Positions 24,007 through 38,400 are shown, counted from the first letter of the stretch. The stretch: 64,000 nucleotides of DNA from Fasciolopsis buskii (GCA_008360955.1 LUCM01003742.1:95393-159392); one strand, 5' to 3'. The notes: generated by a model not told the origin, from the sequence alone. Numbers and translations: made by a program.

Positions 24007-27000
24007 CTGCAAAATGTCTCTAAATCCTTATATAAATAGTAATATAACTCCGCCAGTAAGTGAACCAGTAATAAATGAAACTAACAAACACATGTGAAGA
24101 TGCTTTAACAGAATGACCGAGATGCGGTGTAAATATACCAACAGATAAGCCAGCGGTGTAATCGCGTTTAATTGGAAGATGAGCCGGAGCAAATTATCAC
24201 AGCTTAGTGCATTGAAAGAAAAACATTCGGAGGATATTGTCAGAGGATTAGCGTGATGCGTGCCTGCAAGCGAACATTCTATCCCGCTTCCATTTGACTC
24301 TGATTTTAGAAGTGTTTAAAGGACCGGGTCAAAAGCAAATGCTTTCAAAATCTGTTGGTTGCTACCAGCGGCAACGATTTCGTCTGGCAACTGGGGTGGT
24401 TGAGTTAAAGATAGATCCCCATTGTCTACGGTGCGACGAAAATTCTTATATACCAGATTGTATTAGGAGTCCTTGAGGGCTTTGCTGCCCTGAAACGGTG
24501 GCATTGCCCGAAATGAACCATACTTTGGAAGATGACTTGTAGACAGTTTTCTATAGTCCATGTAATCCGACTCTACCGGTCTGCAGTCATAAGGACAAAG
24601 TGATATGTAACTAGACGGGATTGTTAGACTCGTTTGAGGAATAGGTGATTGAAGGGGATTCCAACAGTATAGTTTTGCGGATAAACTTTAAAACATGATG
24701 CCGTTTCGGTTGGCTTGTAGTCAGCGAACATCTGCCAAGAAATGTGCTCAACGATATCAAAGTCATCAGTGCGAAGTTTCATTGACCGGTCTGTTTATTA
24801 AAACGCCAAACCGAGGAGCAAAATCAGTCAACTATTATTTTTGAAAATTTATGGTATCAATGGGGTTTACAAAACTTTTATGACACATGGATATATGTTC
24901 ACTACGAAAGTAGCTCACCAATCCAGATTTACTGCCATATAACAGTCAGCCAAGTATAATTTTTCATACGGAACTGGTAAGCAGTTCATCTGATGCGGTG
25001 ATGTTTACCTTTGATTGTTGAACGCAGTGATTCTCCCGTTAAAACTCTATCGTACGGAGCAGTTATTTTTCGCTTATCAGGGCATGCGTGTACATTTCTT
25101 ATCTGTTACGCTTCACCATTATTCGGGGGGAACTTGTTGTCACATGAAATTGTTTTTGTTTACCCTATCTTTAATCGATGTCAACCTAGGGGTGATAGAA
25201 TACGAGAGAAAAAAATGAAAGGCAACGTTATCGATTTACAACTTGAGTGAGGGCAGTGTTATGTTCCTAGCTCAGGTAAATGTTTGAGAAACTACTGGTT
25301 GATTTTGCAAGAACAAAATAAACTCACATCTGATATCAAGGTCTGTTGATTACTGGACATTTGTAAACACACATTAGACTGCGGGAAGCATTCTTCTGTG
25401 AGAGAACGGAAACCGAAAAAAACAATCGTCCTTGACAAACTGCTGTTTGTTGCGCCGGGTTCACAACGGGACTAAGTTGACATGCGAGTGTAGCTAGGAG
25501 GAGGGAGGAAGTAAATATATCGATGGACAACAATATGTTTGTCGAAAGATCGTTGACGAATGTATTCGTTAAGTGAATGTGTATCTTTTGAACGGTAAAT
25601 CATCTCAACAGGAGTGTCACAGGGTAGGGTTTGTCGTTTCCAAGATTCGCATTTTCGGTCCGAATTTGCAACAAAAGTTCAAAGCAATCCCTGCTAGAGG
25701 GGAAGATTTACGGCAACATATACACAAGCATCTTTCCAGCCCGGGGAGCAACCAGCAAACTGACAAACTGACAGTTCGTTTTAAGGCAGCTCTGCTTCGA
25801 AGGATTTCAAACACAATGTGAGCCACATTTCTCCGCAAATAAAAAGTAAGCTTCCGTTTCGGTAACCTGAATATAAACGAGAGAATCTGTCCACGAACGG
25901 TGATCTCTGATGTTACGCTCTACAAAATATCGAAACCGGCAGGTTTGCCCTCGGCCGCTCAAGTGATAAAAAGCTGATCACTTTTATCTACGGAGACTTA
26001 AGTAGCTCGAAAATTAATGATCTACTAAAATGTGGTAATTACAAAGTAATGGATTTTTAAGAAGTACGTATTTATTTAGTCGGAATATGAATATACGTTT
26101 TAAACACCTTAAGGAGCTAGGCCTCAGGATATCCTAGATTAGTCACCTTGACATCCACAACTAATAGGAAGACCACGGTAATTGTCATGTGTTTAAAAAC
26201 ATCTGTAATGTAGAAAATGCGTCAGCAACGCGATTTACAAAAGCAGTTCAATAGCAAATTCGAAGCCATTATTATGATCTTATGCCATGTTGCCATGTTC
26301 AATAATTCATGAATATAAGAGTGAGTTTCGCAGTCATTCTGATATTTCGGCACGCATCACTTGTATTTTAGCCATGGAGGAACTAGTGATCTGAAAACTG
26401 TTGGCCGCATTAACCATGAGGTGGACGATTTCGATCATGAGTGTTCAGCAACTTGACTCTTTCAATGAAACCTCACTGACGGTGTTATTGCCAGTAATCA
26501 CCTCATTTACGGGAACACCTTTCGGGACAATCGTGGATCAAGAACAGATTTCCATGTTGAATTCTGACTTCAAAAATCCGACTGCCACCTCTTTGGATCT
26601 TATTCAAATAACAATGATATTGAACATCGTCAAACTGCTTATGACACTTGGAATAACCTTCTCTAATCTGCTTGCCCACCACTTCAGCTTGAAATAACAA
26701 AAGCCTCGGCAATATGAATTTTTTTGCCCGTGGGGTTTCGAAATACTTCCATCAATAAAATAAACGTCACGGAATGGCAGCGCCAACTGCATGACAAAAC
26801 TGGTGAAAATGTTGAGTTCATGTAGTAAAGCCTAGCTGTTGGCTTGTATCAACTATCTAAATATCCGAAGAAAGCGCATTACGAATAGCAGCGAACGGCG
26901 AAGCAGATAATTTCCAATGACTATCATATGCCCAATTACTTCGCAGTTTGTTTTGTGTAGTCCAGTGGCCACCGGTCTTTTGTAATGTAACTTGTTGGCT

Positions 27001-27569
27001 TGATTACGAAATCACTAACAATCTAGCTAGTTCATCTATGTTATCCAGGACTAAGTGGACGGACCAAAACAAACGAAATATTACTAATTTGCCGTTGAGT
27101 ACATTCAACCATTTCGGGTTTGATCATTTTGGATTATGGACGTCAGGGAAATCTAGAAATTAACAAACTAGAAAATGAACAGCTTTGTTGTTGACGTTAA
27201 ACCTGAAAGCACCTGGTGTCATTATCATTTTCAATTTAATGTTGCACTAGAAGTATCTGTGATTTTACAAACAGACACATGCCAGATATCCAGATTTGGC
27301 TAAAAATCGTAAAATTTAGTTTGCGTCCATTTTTCACGTTATGCAATCATTAACGCATCCTGTTATTTGTTCAGTGACTAGGTGACCAGGCTTCACAACG
27401 AAACTGTTCCTTTGCATTCAACGACAATCAACCAGTCAAATTATACCTCATATTTGAAAACAATAGTTGACGCATTAAAAGAAATTTCATTCCCGATGAC
27501 GTACCCGAGACGGTTTTTATGATTCAGCACTGAACAAGAGCAATCAAGGCAGCAATTAAAATTTGTGAA
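24007..27569. other. non-coding, no gene seen
   Basis: No repeat or exon of note. The longest frame is 98 codons at 26401-26697 (+), weakly hydrophobic and unrecognised. Confidence 0.35.
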
Positions 27570-27620
27570 CGCTAAATACATATATATACATATACGTTTA
27601 TGTATATTCACATATATAGT
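27570..27620. repeat. AT-rich simple repeat
   Basis: Degenerate alternating tatata/catata sequence, partly self-complementary (acatatatatacatata and tatgtatattcacatatat). It lies about 140 bp from the SINE-2 copy. Confidence 0.6.
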
Positions 27621-27760
27621 TGATCACCTTGATTGAGAATTACTAATAAGAGAAGCCCTGGCTGAACAAGGAAGTGATCACTTTTCTAGAATCATCTCTA
27701 AATTTTATAGGTCACATTTGTGTAAGACAAGTAAGTAAAATAAGTTATCATGACAATTTA

Positions 27761-28041
27761 CCATGTGATATGAGCGCTCAACTCGCCAGCAAGAAACCAT
27801 GGAATCACTGTACAGGAATCACAAGCAGCGCATTTTCACCGCGCCCGAACTGTAGGGCAAACCCGGGATGAACGATTCTGAGTCGAACGCCTTAGCCATT
27901 ACACTACCGGGCAGGCTCTGAACGGTTTGCTGAACTTCACCACATGATCATGTTGTACCTATCCGTGACTGGTTTGCACGGCTACTGACCGCCAGCGCAA
28001 AGCAATCGACCCCTACTGATAGATGCCTTCTCTGCAGGTAG
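27761..28041 (-). mobile_element. SINE-2 copy B (tRNA-like core internal)
   Basis: The reverse complement aligns along its length to 47099-47400, apart from small gaps. On the minus strand it begins ctacctgca and runs about 125 bp (including ctatcagtaggg and gtgaagttcagcaaaccgtt). It then enters a tRNA-like segment (27912 down to 27843) with gcccg/cgggc ends and a gggtttgc box-B region, and ends with ttccatggtttctt and catatcacatgg. A possible anticodon loop ctcagaa would give CAG. The plus-strand inverted pair caggtagcc (28035) and ggctacctg (28083) sits at the 5' edge, so the element may extend to about 28095. Confidence 0.75.
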
Positions 28042-28095
28042 CCTAGATTGGACGTGGGCTTTGGATATGACCTACAGAGCTTGGCTACCTGGTAG

Positions 28096-31000
28096 GTAAA
28101 ATAGGTTATTCAGGTGACTGCATCAACTGGTGTTCTCTCTTTTGTTTCCAGAGCCATTTTTACGAACTTCCTCTTGTGGCAATCCATGGAAAGCACTTCT
28201 AAACTGTTAAAGCCATTAAGCAAAAAATCTTGCGAATTAATCGCTTTTGTCATGAGTAACTGGCACAGTTAGCTCCTATTATTTCTGGCCTTATATTAGA
28301 TTCACGATAGATAATTAATCTAGCTTGCTATTGTTACATAGTTTTGAAATGTTCAGTAACAAATAAACATAGAATGAGCTCCAAATTGTGAGGATTAAAC
28401 AAATCTTCCAACAATTAGTTTGACGAGATTCAGTTTTCCAAAGAGGATTTGTTTGAAGCCTTTGGTCAACAAAACTGATATTTGTGCAACATGCTCCTGG
28501 TGAAGTGGGTATCTTTCGAAGATATCATACCGTACACCGAATGGTTTAATTGTGTTAGTGCACTGATGGGGCAAGAGATGGCATAGCGTGGAAACAAAAA
28601 CATCAGTTAGGGCTCCCTCATTAGATTTCTATTCATCCGAGATTAATCGGATTTTGGTTGATTACCGAATTGCACGCAAAACGTCATGGAATACAGTTTC
28701 ATAATCAGCACAGGTTACGAAATAATCTGCTACGTTGCTTTTGAACAGGAATTTGAAGTATTTTCGAATTATCAGTGCAAGATCTAGAAAACCACGGACC
28801 TGAAGGGAAGCAATTTGCTATACCGGTATTTTTTTACACCAGGTGAGTGATGGATCATACACTGACTAGCCCCAAATTAATAAGTTATTCCTTCCTATGA
28901 ATTTATCGTTAGCTTCGCTTTTTGCTGAATCTTCTAATCGGGATTCAAGCGCGGACACGGATTACTTTTTGCAACTAGATGCAAACTGAACTGCAGCACT
29001 ATTATTGCAATAATGTCCTTAATTAATAAAATGAATCAAAGATTTGATTACAATAAAAGACTGTTTGCTGACCGCCTACGGCACGAAACCTAACGATGCA
29101 TTTGTAACTGGGAGAGAAGCGTTTATCTGATTTGTTTCAATTTAGAGTTTCATAACATCATTAAAAGATAGCTCTGTAAACCTTACTGGCGGTTGATTAG
29201 ATTGGTCACTGCTCTTGAAGATATGGCGCAAACGATTGAGAGCAAACTGGTCTTTTTTGTAACTAACGTAGTAGTTTAGGAAATCAGACAGCAAGATGCT
29301 TTATGTTGAGTTTTCGTGGATAAAAAAATACGTTGAACTAACACATGGCTAATACACACCCAGTATCTTTCAGTGTGCAGTAAGGCACAAAATCTATTTA
29401 GCCTTCTCGCATTTAGTCCACCATGATACATACCCATAAGTCACGAAAAGGGCTGGAAAAATGGCAATTTCCTTACGGTTGAGTGGACGTTGAGCCAGTC
29501 AGGATGGATAAACTATGGACGTGAGAAATACAATCAAAATGCAGCTAATGCGCAGGTTTTATATCAAGTTTTATTAAATTTTTACCCAGTCAGACCGAAA
29601 CATGAGCTTCGCAATCAACCGCAACAAAACGAACAATAAGGAGACCCCTACTGTTGAAAAACCATGTCTTTTAGGGGAATCACTACGCGGATACCGTGTC
29701 TGTATAACATTTTCTTGTATGAAAACTTTTCAGTTACACTTGTCAATGTGGTCGACTTCGTATTATCAAGAAAGTTTTAATAGGCAAGCCACCGTTGGAT
29801 AAACAACGGTGATTTGAGATTGAAAAAGGGAAATGTTAAATTTAAAGTGACAAACTATTTGGGTTTAATCAAATTATATCAAACGGTCGGCCGCACGTCG
29901 ATCTGCTTCGAGACCGTTTAACGGAATCAAAACCGAGTTGATTTCCATTACCGAAACACATCAGCAACTACGTCCAGACGATTTATCAGGATTTTCTGAT
30001 ACATATATTTGTGGTGGCTACATTTTCTGGGTATTTTACAAAGTCGCTTCTCGAGAAAAAGCACCCGACTTCGGTCAAACCCTATGGGGCTAGTGGGCTG
30101 TAATATAGAACGGTGCTGGGCATTTTGACACCAACAGAAGATAGGGAAACATAATTTGCACTCATGCATTACATTCCCGGAAAACATGAGGTATCGAGGC
30201 CACTGCAGATTGTCACAGAAATGACCTTTCAGAGAACTTTTTTTTAATTCTGAGATTTCGGTGTTCTAGACAAGCAAACCGGTCCCCTGGAAAGCTCCGG
30301 AATGGGAAAACTTCAGTGGACCGGATTAAGGAGGCTTATTACTGTGCTCACCTCAACCGTGGGACTGTGGCGCGAACAGAACAGGTCAGTCCAATCGGAT
30401 GTGAGACTGATTTTTGTGCTCATTTGCATCTGTTGAAAGACAACATTATTCAGCAAATGTCCATGGCTGTTCATTCTGGTTAGGCAGAAAAGTGGCAGCA
30501 TGGATGATAGAAAAGATTTTGATCGCTCAAAGGAGCTTGTTAACAAAGCTGTACTACGTCGAGAAATGAGAAATGTTCGCATAGGCCCAAGGGGGTTGGA
30601 TGTATTCTATCTCACCCTGAAAGCTCTATAAACATCATGCTCAAGACTAGAACAAGGAGCTAGTCAAGTATCGCTCTAATGAATAAACCATGGTTAAATA
30701 TTATAATGGTGAACGACAACAAAGACCTTATTTAGAGGCATTTTGTAAGCAATTCTTTGGTGATTACACACTTGCACGTCGATGCGCGGTCAAATTATTA
30801 CAGCAGATAACTTGCGCATGAAAGCAAATTAGCAAACCGAAATGTGATTAGACGCTTTCAAATTCGGTTTACTGCCCCAGTGATATTTCGAAAGATACGA
30901 CTATAAAATAAATTTCCTTATTTTGTCTTAAATACGTATGATTTCTCACACTCAAGTGAATAGGAAAATCTTAGTGGTGAACATGATGCATACTTTATCA

Positions 31001-34000
31001 CATCAGATTGTTGCTACTAGATACTTTATTATTTACCTCATTAATACTCAAAAACGGCATTGTCGGAGAACTTAGTAGTTGTTTGACGTTTCGTTTCCAA
31101 TGGGTAGCTTTTCCGTTCTAACTGACCAAAAAATTCTGCATTTTCTTGGCTAAAGTTATAACCAATTCGTCATTTACCAGGTGATATTAAAGGAGGGAAA
31201 TTATTCATTTTTGTGTTACCTAAAGAAACTAACCAAAAAATTCTCAAAATGGATTTTATGTAAAAACATTTTCGTGCTACAGTTTGCGTTCCAAGTTTTT
31301 CCGTAATTCAAACAACACAAGCACTCGCTACGGACATGCTATTGCAACTAATCTCTGCAATAGCCATTTCCAGTTTTTCTATTAGATTTGGCCACTTCCA
31401 GTAAATTGTCACTTCAGGCGTCTCCGACCATAGAAATATCGGAATAGGGCGACGTCCCTTGTGCGCGGTAGTCGACAATCGATCAATTTCCCAAGGAATG
31501 TCTCATGCTGGCATTCTTGCACTATTCTTATGTGAAATGGCGCACCGCCATTTTGTGAAAACCATTTTTTCCCATAGTATCCAACTTTTTCGAGTAGTGG
31601 TTTTCTGTAAAGTGCATGTACTACTTACCTTTGACGTGCTTCTGGAATGAAAACTATCCGACTATCCGCGTGCTTTCAATAGTACTATATAATTATTCCG
31701 GTATATTGTCCGGAGTCGATGGCAGTCAATAAACGACTTTGTTCACCCGATCCAGAATCGGCTTATCACTGTTCAAAGTCCCACAGGTGCATTCCGTCTA
31801 GTTAGGGAACAACAATAGAATAATTCTTTCACAAGGAAATTCGTTCAGATCAGTTCTTGAGCCTGTAATTCAGACATTTGTCCAACCCCGTTCTCCCTGA
31901 GAATTTGACGGACAAATTAAGACTCATGCCGCAGTACTCAGCAATTTATATTATGGTATAGTACGGATACTGAAAGACTACTCCAACGACCTTGTCCGCA
32001 CCACACTCACTGGTTGCATTTCGGTATCTAGCAATGCGAGATTCGTCGTGCCTGTTATAGGTCTTCTTTAACTCGATGATTAAAGAAGGGATGGTTGATT
32101 TTGTTACACTTCGGCAGAAACATCTTGAAAACCTGTTGCAGAAAGGTAATTCTTTTGCATGAGAATCAATGTGAACCTCAATTCAGTCAATCTAGATTTT
32201 CGTTTCGTGCTTGGTTATCGAATGCTGGATTGTTAGTCTCTTCATGAAAAAATGTCATACCTAATCTACGTTTTCTTATTTCGAGCAATCAAGAATATAC
32301 CTGTAACAATTCTCTACAGTCTGTTAGGTGGTTGACGTATTTCTAATCTAACATTTTGAGCGCATATGCTGCACATTAATTCTGTTTTGTTACCAGTGCT
32401 ACAGAATTCATTGGCGACTCGTAAATGTTAATTGCAACCGCGTCGTATATATAAACATTCCACGTAAAGTTTCAGAACTCATGAGGAAAACTGTCTTGTT
32501 GTCTCCATCCGAAGCTCAGATTAAGGCTATTTTGATGTGCAGGAAGTAAAATGACAAAGGATCCAAAGGTCTCCAGGAGGACTAAAACTTGTTGAACGAA
32601 ATGCTGAACTTATCCTATCTTGTGTCCAATTGAGGAACCATATTCGCAACTAAACATCATCTCGCGTGATAAATAGCAGCTAGAATTTGCACATGGCAAA
32701 GCAAGTAATGGTTTTGTGAAAGAAATGTTGTCTGTCTTCAAATAGACTATAGATTTGTGAGCATATAACATAATTTAAAAATGATAGAACTAGAATCCGG
32801 CTCAGTTTTGGAAATCACATTTGACAGTTTGCAGTTGTTCTCCAATATGCTGTGCGTTATGTCTCGTGTTCACCCGGAAGTTTGGCATGTACCGGAAGGC
32901 TGGAAGTTTTTGCACACAGAAGGAAGTTTAACTGCTATGTAGATTATCTGCAGTTTGATGGCAATAATTTCCTAAAAACGTTTGAGTTAGTTACATGAAG
33001 CATCCAGTTTTGTATTTGGTATGAGTAACGTCACATCAATTGTGCCGATAATCGGTTCGTTTGCTGTTTTAAGAAACCGGGAATGAACCTCTTTCAAGTT
33101 TGTCTGGGGTTTATCCAGACACTGTGCACTGAATTCGTCATTTGAGACTGGATTCGTTTTCGTATTCGGTATATTCGGCAGACTTACTATTTGGAATTCC
33201 CCCAAATATTACAAAATCGATCCAGTGCACTGGCGATGATAAATTTCAATGAACGCTTTTTAGTTTATGTTCTGAAATTATTAAGCTCATTAATTTTGAT
33301 TAAATTGAAAAAGATTACGAATCTAAGTTTTTCTGCTCAAGCCTCCTCTAGCTTGGGGAAGAGTGAAGCAGTGAACAGTCCGATTTGTTCTAGTAAAATT
33401 GGATGTAACAACGAACAAGTTTGTTTTCGGTACCTTCTGCCGTTGGCTAATACAGTTCCTTGCAATTGTCTGGGTACATGGTTTGCCATTACTGTGTTTA
33501 GCTTCAAAATCGGAAAAATGGTGAAAATATTCTTTACGGTTTCCAAAAATAAGCTTTTTTCGCTCATCTTACGTGATTACGAAACGTTCAAGTGAAAGAT
33601 TGCTTATGAAACTGACCAGCTGGTTCCTGTCCCACAGAATAGATAAAAATTGAAAGCCTGTTCGGTCTACTTGCTTTCAGAGGCCGCATTCAAGTTGTGT
33701 GCAGGGACAAAACACAACCGTCGGGTGAACAGAGCGACGAGTTTGATACCGTGGTTGCCGCTATTCCTGTCGCTGCCAAATTCAATTGAGTAACAGCTTC
33801 TGATGAATAACCCGGTATCTTTTTATATCAAACACAGATGTTGTCCATTCACTCCTGTTGCTTGTTTCTGAAAGGCACGACAGTTGCGAAAATTACAGGT
33901 TCTTAGATTTTCGTCTTCAAACAAACCGCTGCATTTGTTTCCTGTTTCTCTGTGAAGGCCATCATGTCGCTGGAAATGTGTAGCTCGCGCTTATAAGAAA

Positions 34001-34415
34001 ACACGAATATGTTAGTGTGTTTGAGGAAAGACAAGAATCCTTGTGTTCAGCGTTCTCACAAACCACAGACCGACAGTAAAAGCAAGTACTTTGTTTAACT
34101 GTATAGCGACTGTATGTCGTGGTGTTACTGAAGAGGTCGCACGTAATGTTTCGTTTGAGAGGGATTTTCATACAGATCGCTTTCTTCTTGAAACATTTTT
34201 CCTTGGCCACCGACTGACTATTTTAAGTCCAAATCGTTCCAGATACGCATCTTTTGGTCTTGGCTTTGCTGTTTTGACTTGATCATTTATTAGATGTCCT
34301 CTCGGAATACACCTTTTATGTCCCTATGTCAACCACAAAAGCGGATTTTAATTCTTAGACGAAACAAGCTAGCAAAATGGGTTGACTGGGCCATCCCGGT
34401 TGTCATTCGACAAAT
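28096..34415. other. long non-coding stretch
   Basis: No repeat family, tRNA-like sequence or strong exon was found in over 6 kb. The longest frame is 134 codons (33191-33595, +), with a 76-codon minus frame inside it at 33337-33567. Neither resembles a domain I know. It reads like intron or intergenic DNA. Confidence 0.4.
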
Positions 34416-34757
34416 GTGACACTGGTTTTGTTATCCGTTATCTTTCGGAAGTCCGCATCCAACAAATGGAATCACTCTTTTGGTTATATTTATGATGTAA
34501 AACTTAGAGAACTCTCAGCCTCGCCTGATTTTTTACCAATATCTACACCTTCGCGTTTACGTTCATCAGAACGAAAATTCCTTGTACCCATCAAATACAA
34601 GCCGACGGTTCTTTCGTCGCGTTCCGAAGTGGAACACTTTCTACTACTGAATGAATATGCCTTGACGGATTTCAGTAGTGTGCACTTCATTCGCGAGAAA
34701 ATCGCAGGATGTTGTGAACAAATGAATTCTGCTTCTGTACTGTGTCCCTTTTATTAA
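34416..34757 (+). CDS. unassigned 113-codon ORF
   Basis: Stop-bounded plus-strand frame, rich in Ser, Arg and Leu (for example SPDFLPISTPSRLRSSERKF). It has no recognised domain and no strong splice or start context. It ends 24 bp from a candidate exon on the other strand. It may well be chance, and is listed only because it is longer than the local background. Confidence 0.15.
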   Translation: MTLVLLSVIFRKSASNKWNHSFGYIYDVKLRELSASPDFLPISTPSRLRSSERKFLVPIKYKPTVLSSRSEVEHFLLLNEYALTDFSSVHFIREKIAGCCEQMNSASVLCPFY

Positions 34758-34780
34758 CGTATATTTCCAGTAAGATTCAC

Positions 34781-34910
34781 CTTGGTTACTCGTCCGAAAA
34801 ATTTTTGGGAAAAGCCTAAATCGCAATTGACTGGAAATACTTGGCGGCCTACGGGAGGCGATGTCAATGAACCTACCAGATACGTTTGGTTGCAACCACA
34901 TGCAAGTGAA
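34781..34910 (-). CDS. candidate exon, minus strand
   Basis: On the minus strand a very good acceptor (ccttgaaattttcaactctcag) precedes 130 bp ending at the donor gtgaat. Two of three frames are open. The phase-0 frame gives CMWLQPNVSGRFIDIASRRP and onward. The phase-2 frame gives CNQTYLVGSLTSPPVGRQVF and onward. The phase-1 frame, which the upstream candidate at 35254-35408 would need, is blocked. A later acceptor (ctggtag, exon start about 34879) restores compatibility with that upstream exon. Protein identity is unknown. Confidence 0.25.
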
Positions 34911-35253
34911 CTGAGAGTTGAAAATTTCAAGGCAAACTAGGTGAAGAAAGCTACGTGGCATTTGCTTGTTTGTTTGAATGTTGCGAGTTCAAACTCAATG
35001 ACCTTTAACCCCTATTCACCTTGAAGATTTGCAGGTTGTCGTCACCTGAACAACAGGTAGTTCTGCACAATTTTAATGGTGCAACCTTTCCACCATTGAA
35101 ACTTCGTCTAATGCTATGTTACCATTAAGTGCGTACATTTCTGCTATTCTCCATCAAACACCCCACATCAACGCATTGCTGTTTGTATTCAGCACAAATA
35201 ATTACCTCTGTGACAACCAAAATCAAACTGGCTTTCTCACTTCTTGTCTTTAC

Positions 35254-35408
35254 CTGTTGAAATATCGATAGGCAGTTTATCACCGAATGTTTCGGAATAG
35301 TAGGATATCTTCTCCGCATCAACATTTTCATTCATCAAGGGAAGACATCGCTGCTGCTCCCGCTGGGCTAGAGTTTGGTGTTCACTGCGGAATCTTCTAG
35401 CTAACTGG
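35254..35408 (-). CDS. candidate exon, minus strand
   Basis: The minus-strand frame has a convincingly protein-like, acidic/polar composition: QLARRFRSEHQTLAQREQQR, then a region ending KISYYSETFGDKLPIDIST. It is followed by the donor gtaaag directly after aacag. The acceptor could be gtgtag (exon from 35408) or ctacctgacaag (exon from 35423). The outgoing phase is 1. The region is unrecognised. No long plus-strand frame competes over the core. Confidence 0.35.
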
Positions 35409-38400
35409 CTACACATATTGTGACTTGTCAGGTAGGTTAGCCCCCAATGTGCAGCTCCATTTCCGTGACACCAGAAATCGGTCCACAAATTTGCAGTTTC
35501 TCATTGTGTGTTAGGTTGGATACCGTCGGCTGAAATCTTCGACTAAGCAATCTAATGCTTACAATGAGGCTCCGTTTCCATTATTTTTATTTGATACATG
35601 CTATCCGAACTATTTCACAAACTGATTCCAAGGTGCATATGGCCCTCCGAGGGCACTACATTGTCCGTAACAGAATTCATTGACACGTTCCCAGGCTAAC
35701 AAAGAGGCAATATTCAGGTTTTAAAAAACTGACTCAACTGATCCGTTTTCCACTTGAACGCAGCATTACCATTGCACACATACACACACACACACAGACT
35801 TATCGTCGACCACCAATAAATCCGTTAACTGAAATGCCTCTGCTCCTTCTACTCCAAACGCATCAAATGGCCACATTTTTCTTTTATCATTCTATATTTC
35901 TGGCATATTTTCTAGCAATTCTTCCGAAAGACTGGAAAATGATGTGACCCCTTTTCGCATGGGCCTTCTGTGACTTTTGTCTTGTTCTGTTTGTTGGTTT
36001 TTCATCGCACTACAAATGTTGCATGTAATTTTCCGAATAATTATTGTAAGTAGAATTAATTATGTCAACAATACTACTTAACATCGAACTCAGTTATCCT
36101 TGTATTTGAGTTTCAAATATTGAAAAATGTGCGAAGAACGAAACTGAACAATACTTTAGGCTCTCTGGCCTTGCAACTGTGTTCCTTGATATCACACATG
36201 TGCCTGATTAGAGTTCGATGTGTCGGTTCCGTTCGATCTTTTACACAATCGAGTGAAATAGCACAACATGTCTCATGGATACACAAGTTCTTCTTCTGCC
36301 ATAACAAATAACCTAGGAAACAAAATCATGTTGACGGAATTTCCAGTTATTTCCTCCTAGACGACTTTCATTTTTGAAAAATGCCTATGCACTGTGTTGT
36401 GACTAGGACTCATAATACTAGATAAATCAATATCAGTAAAAATACGGGCATTTGGTTATTTCGTGCTAGTTTCCAACTAGTTTAGTGAACTCCGTTGCCA
36501 CACAGAATAGTACACCCTAACGAGACTAATGCAAGTGCCCAGAGCGGTTCACTTTTTGCTTTGATCATTGCAGGACCTCTCAAATATACTTGCTCACTCT
36601 TGTTCATCACTGAGTTTCACAGATCAATCTGAATTGTCGGTAGATAGGCATTCCATTGCTCCAGTTTGTTTTACATTTTCTTGTTTAAACTTTATTCTGA
36701 ACGTCAGAGTGACACATGACCACATGCGATCCATTTAGATCAGATGTGGCAACCAGCCGAGCAACACAGTTGTCGTTTACCACCACAGTGCCCGGAAGAT
36801 CCGGAATTCGCTCCTCTGACCATTTCAGTGACAGATGGTTATTGTATTTGAGCAATTCCGGTGAAGATTAATCGTATAGTTGATCATATGTTTGTGCAGA
36901 AGTGTTCATCGCAGTTGACTGATTTTTCTTAGTGCCATCAGTGAGTTTGTTTGTCGAAATCTGATGCTGAATAAGACCTATTGCGGTCCTCTCAAAGCCG
37001 TATATACCCAATAAATAAAGCAGGGAAACTGTCATACCTTTCAGTATCAATGGATAGGTTTTCACAATTCCCGTCTTTGCAGAGTTGCTTTATACTTTTA
37101 ACACCAGCAACATTTATCAGCCTTCGTCAACGAACAAAGAACTAACGAGCTTTTTTTTATTGGCATGCGATTTTAAACCAAGTTCACCAATCGCACAACA
37201 GTCCAACCAACTTGAATTGCACCCAACAAGCTGCCCGTTTCTGACGTTAATGTCAAAATATTTTCTTCATATATTTTTTCTCCTGCTCTGTTGCTCTTCC
37301 TAATTATTATACAGTCGGCCCTCTATGCATCTTGAGTACAACCCACTTATAAGCTGGGTTTTTCTGCTTCCATTTTCAAACTCATGATATGTTTGAACCG
37401 TAAAGTAAAAATACGAGCGGATTCCATTTCCGGTTTATTCAGTGGTGAGTTATTACGTAAGCATAGATACCCTAACGTTAGTTTCATTATCTTCCTATGT
37501 TTTGTTTGCGAACGATTGAGATTAACACACACACGAACGCCATCGATTCTCACCAGTGGCCCAGTTTCACTGCCCTCGATCTTCCCCTGCCATCGAGCTA
37601 TCCTCGCTTGTCCTACGAGTTTTATATGTTGTCATAGAATTAATAACCCAGTACAAATAAAACTACACCGTTTACACGATTTCCTATTCATTATCATCTT
37701 TCTAATTCGACCATTTAAAAGATAAGTGATAGCCGTCCTCTATCTAGAACATGCGGTCAATAAGAGGTACAGTTTTTAATAGTACCGGTTTCCCATTTTC
37801 ATGAAGGTGACAGTGAAGCATGAGAATTCATTCTATTTTGGAAGAGAGTATTATGAATTTCTAAAATATTGCCCGTTCGAGTAATATTACCTGCGAAGAA
37901 GTGAGGTATCGAAAAGTGGATCATTTATTCACAATTGATCTTGGATTTTGTTATTGCCTAAACTTGACGTCGCTCTTATGACTATTTTAAAATAGATCGT
38001 AAAATATAACTTCATTTGAGTCGTTAAGAAAGTGCGTGCGTAACGAGTTCTTTTGGGGGTCACATGACGATTCGTGGTAGACTGCCGTCGGTTAGGCTAT
38101 GTCACCGTTCAGAACGAGGACAGGGAGACTCACGTTAAGAGGTTTCCTTGTATATTGTTTCTGCCTACGGACGAATGAACCATAACCTAGGGCACCAACG
38201 GGAAAGCGATTTTATTGCTTCCGGAGAAAACACTTGTCTGTCAATCTGCAGATGAACCATGTAACTTGCATTATCCAAAGATTAAAACAAGTTTAGACAA
38301 ATCAAAGTGACATCCTGGTTTTTGAGAGAATATTCACCGCTAATTTAGAAATAGAACTATCTTCGGATCACGGCTAATAGGGGAAAAACCCATTCATCAT

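Noticed and set aside
28035..28091. Inverted repeat caggtagcc / ggctacctg as a separate element
   Set aside because: Nine-base arms are too short, and it sits at the edge of the SINE-2 copy, so it is mentioned there instead.
33191..33595. 134-codon plus frame as a gene
   Set aside because: No motif, no start or splice context, and a 76-codon frame overlaps on the other strand.
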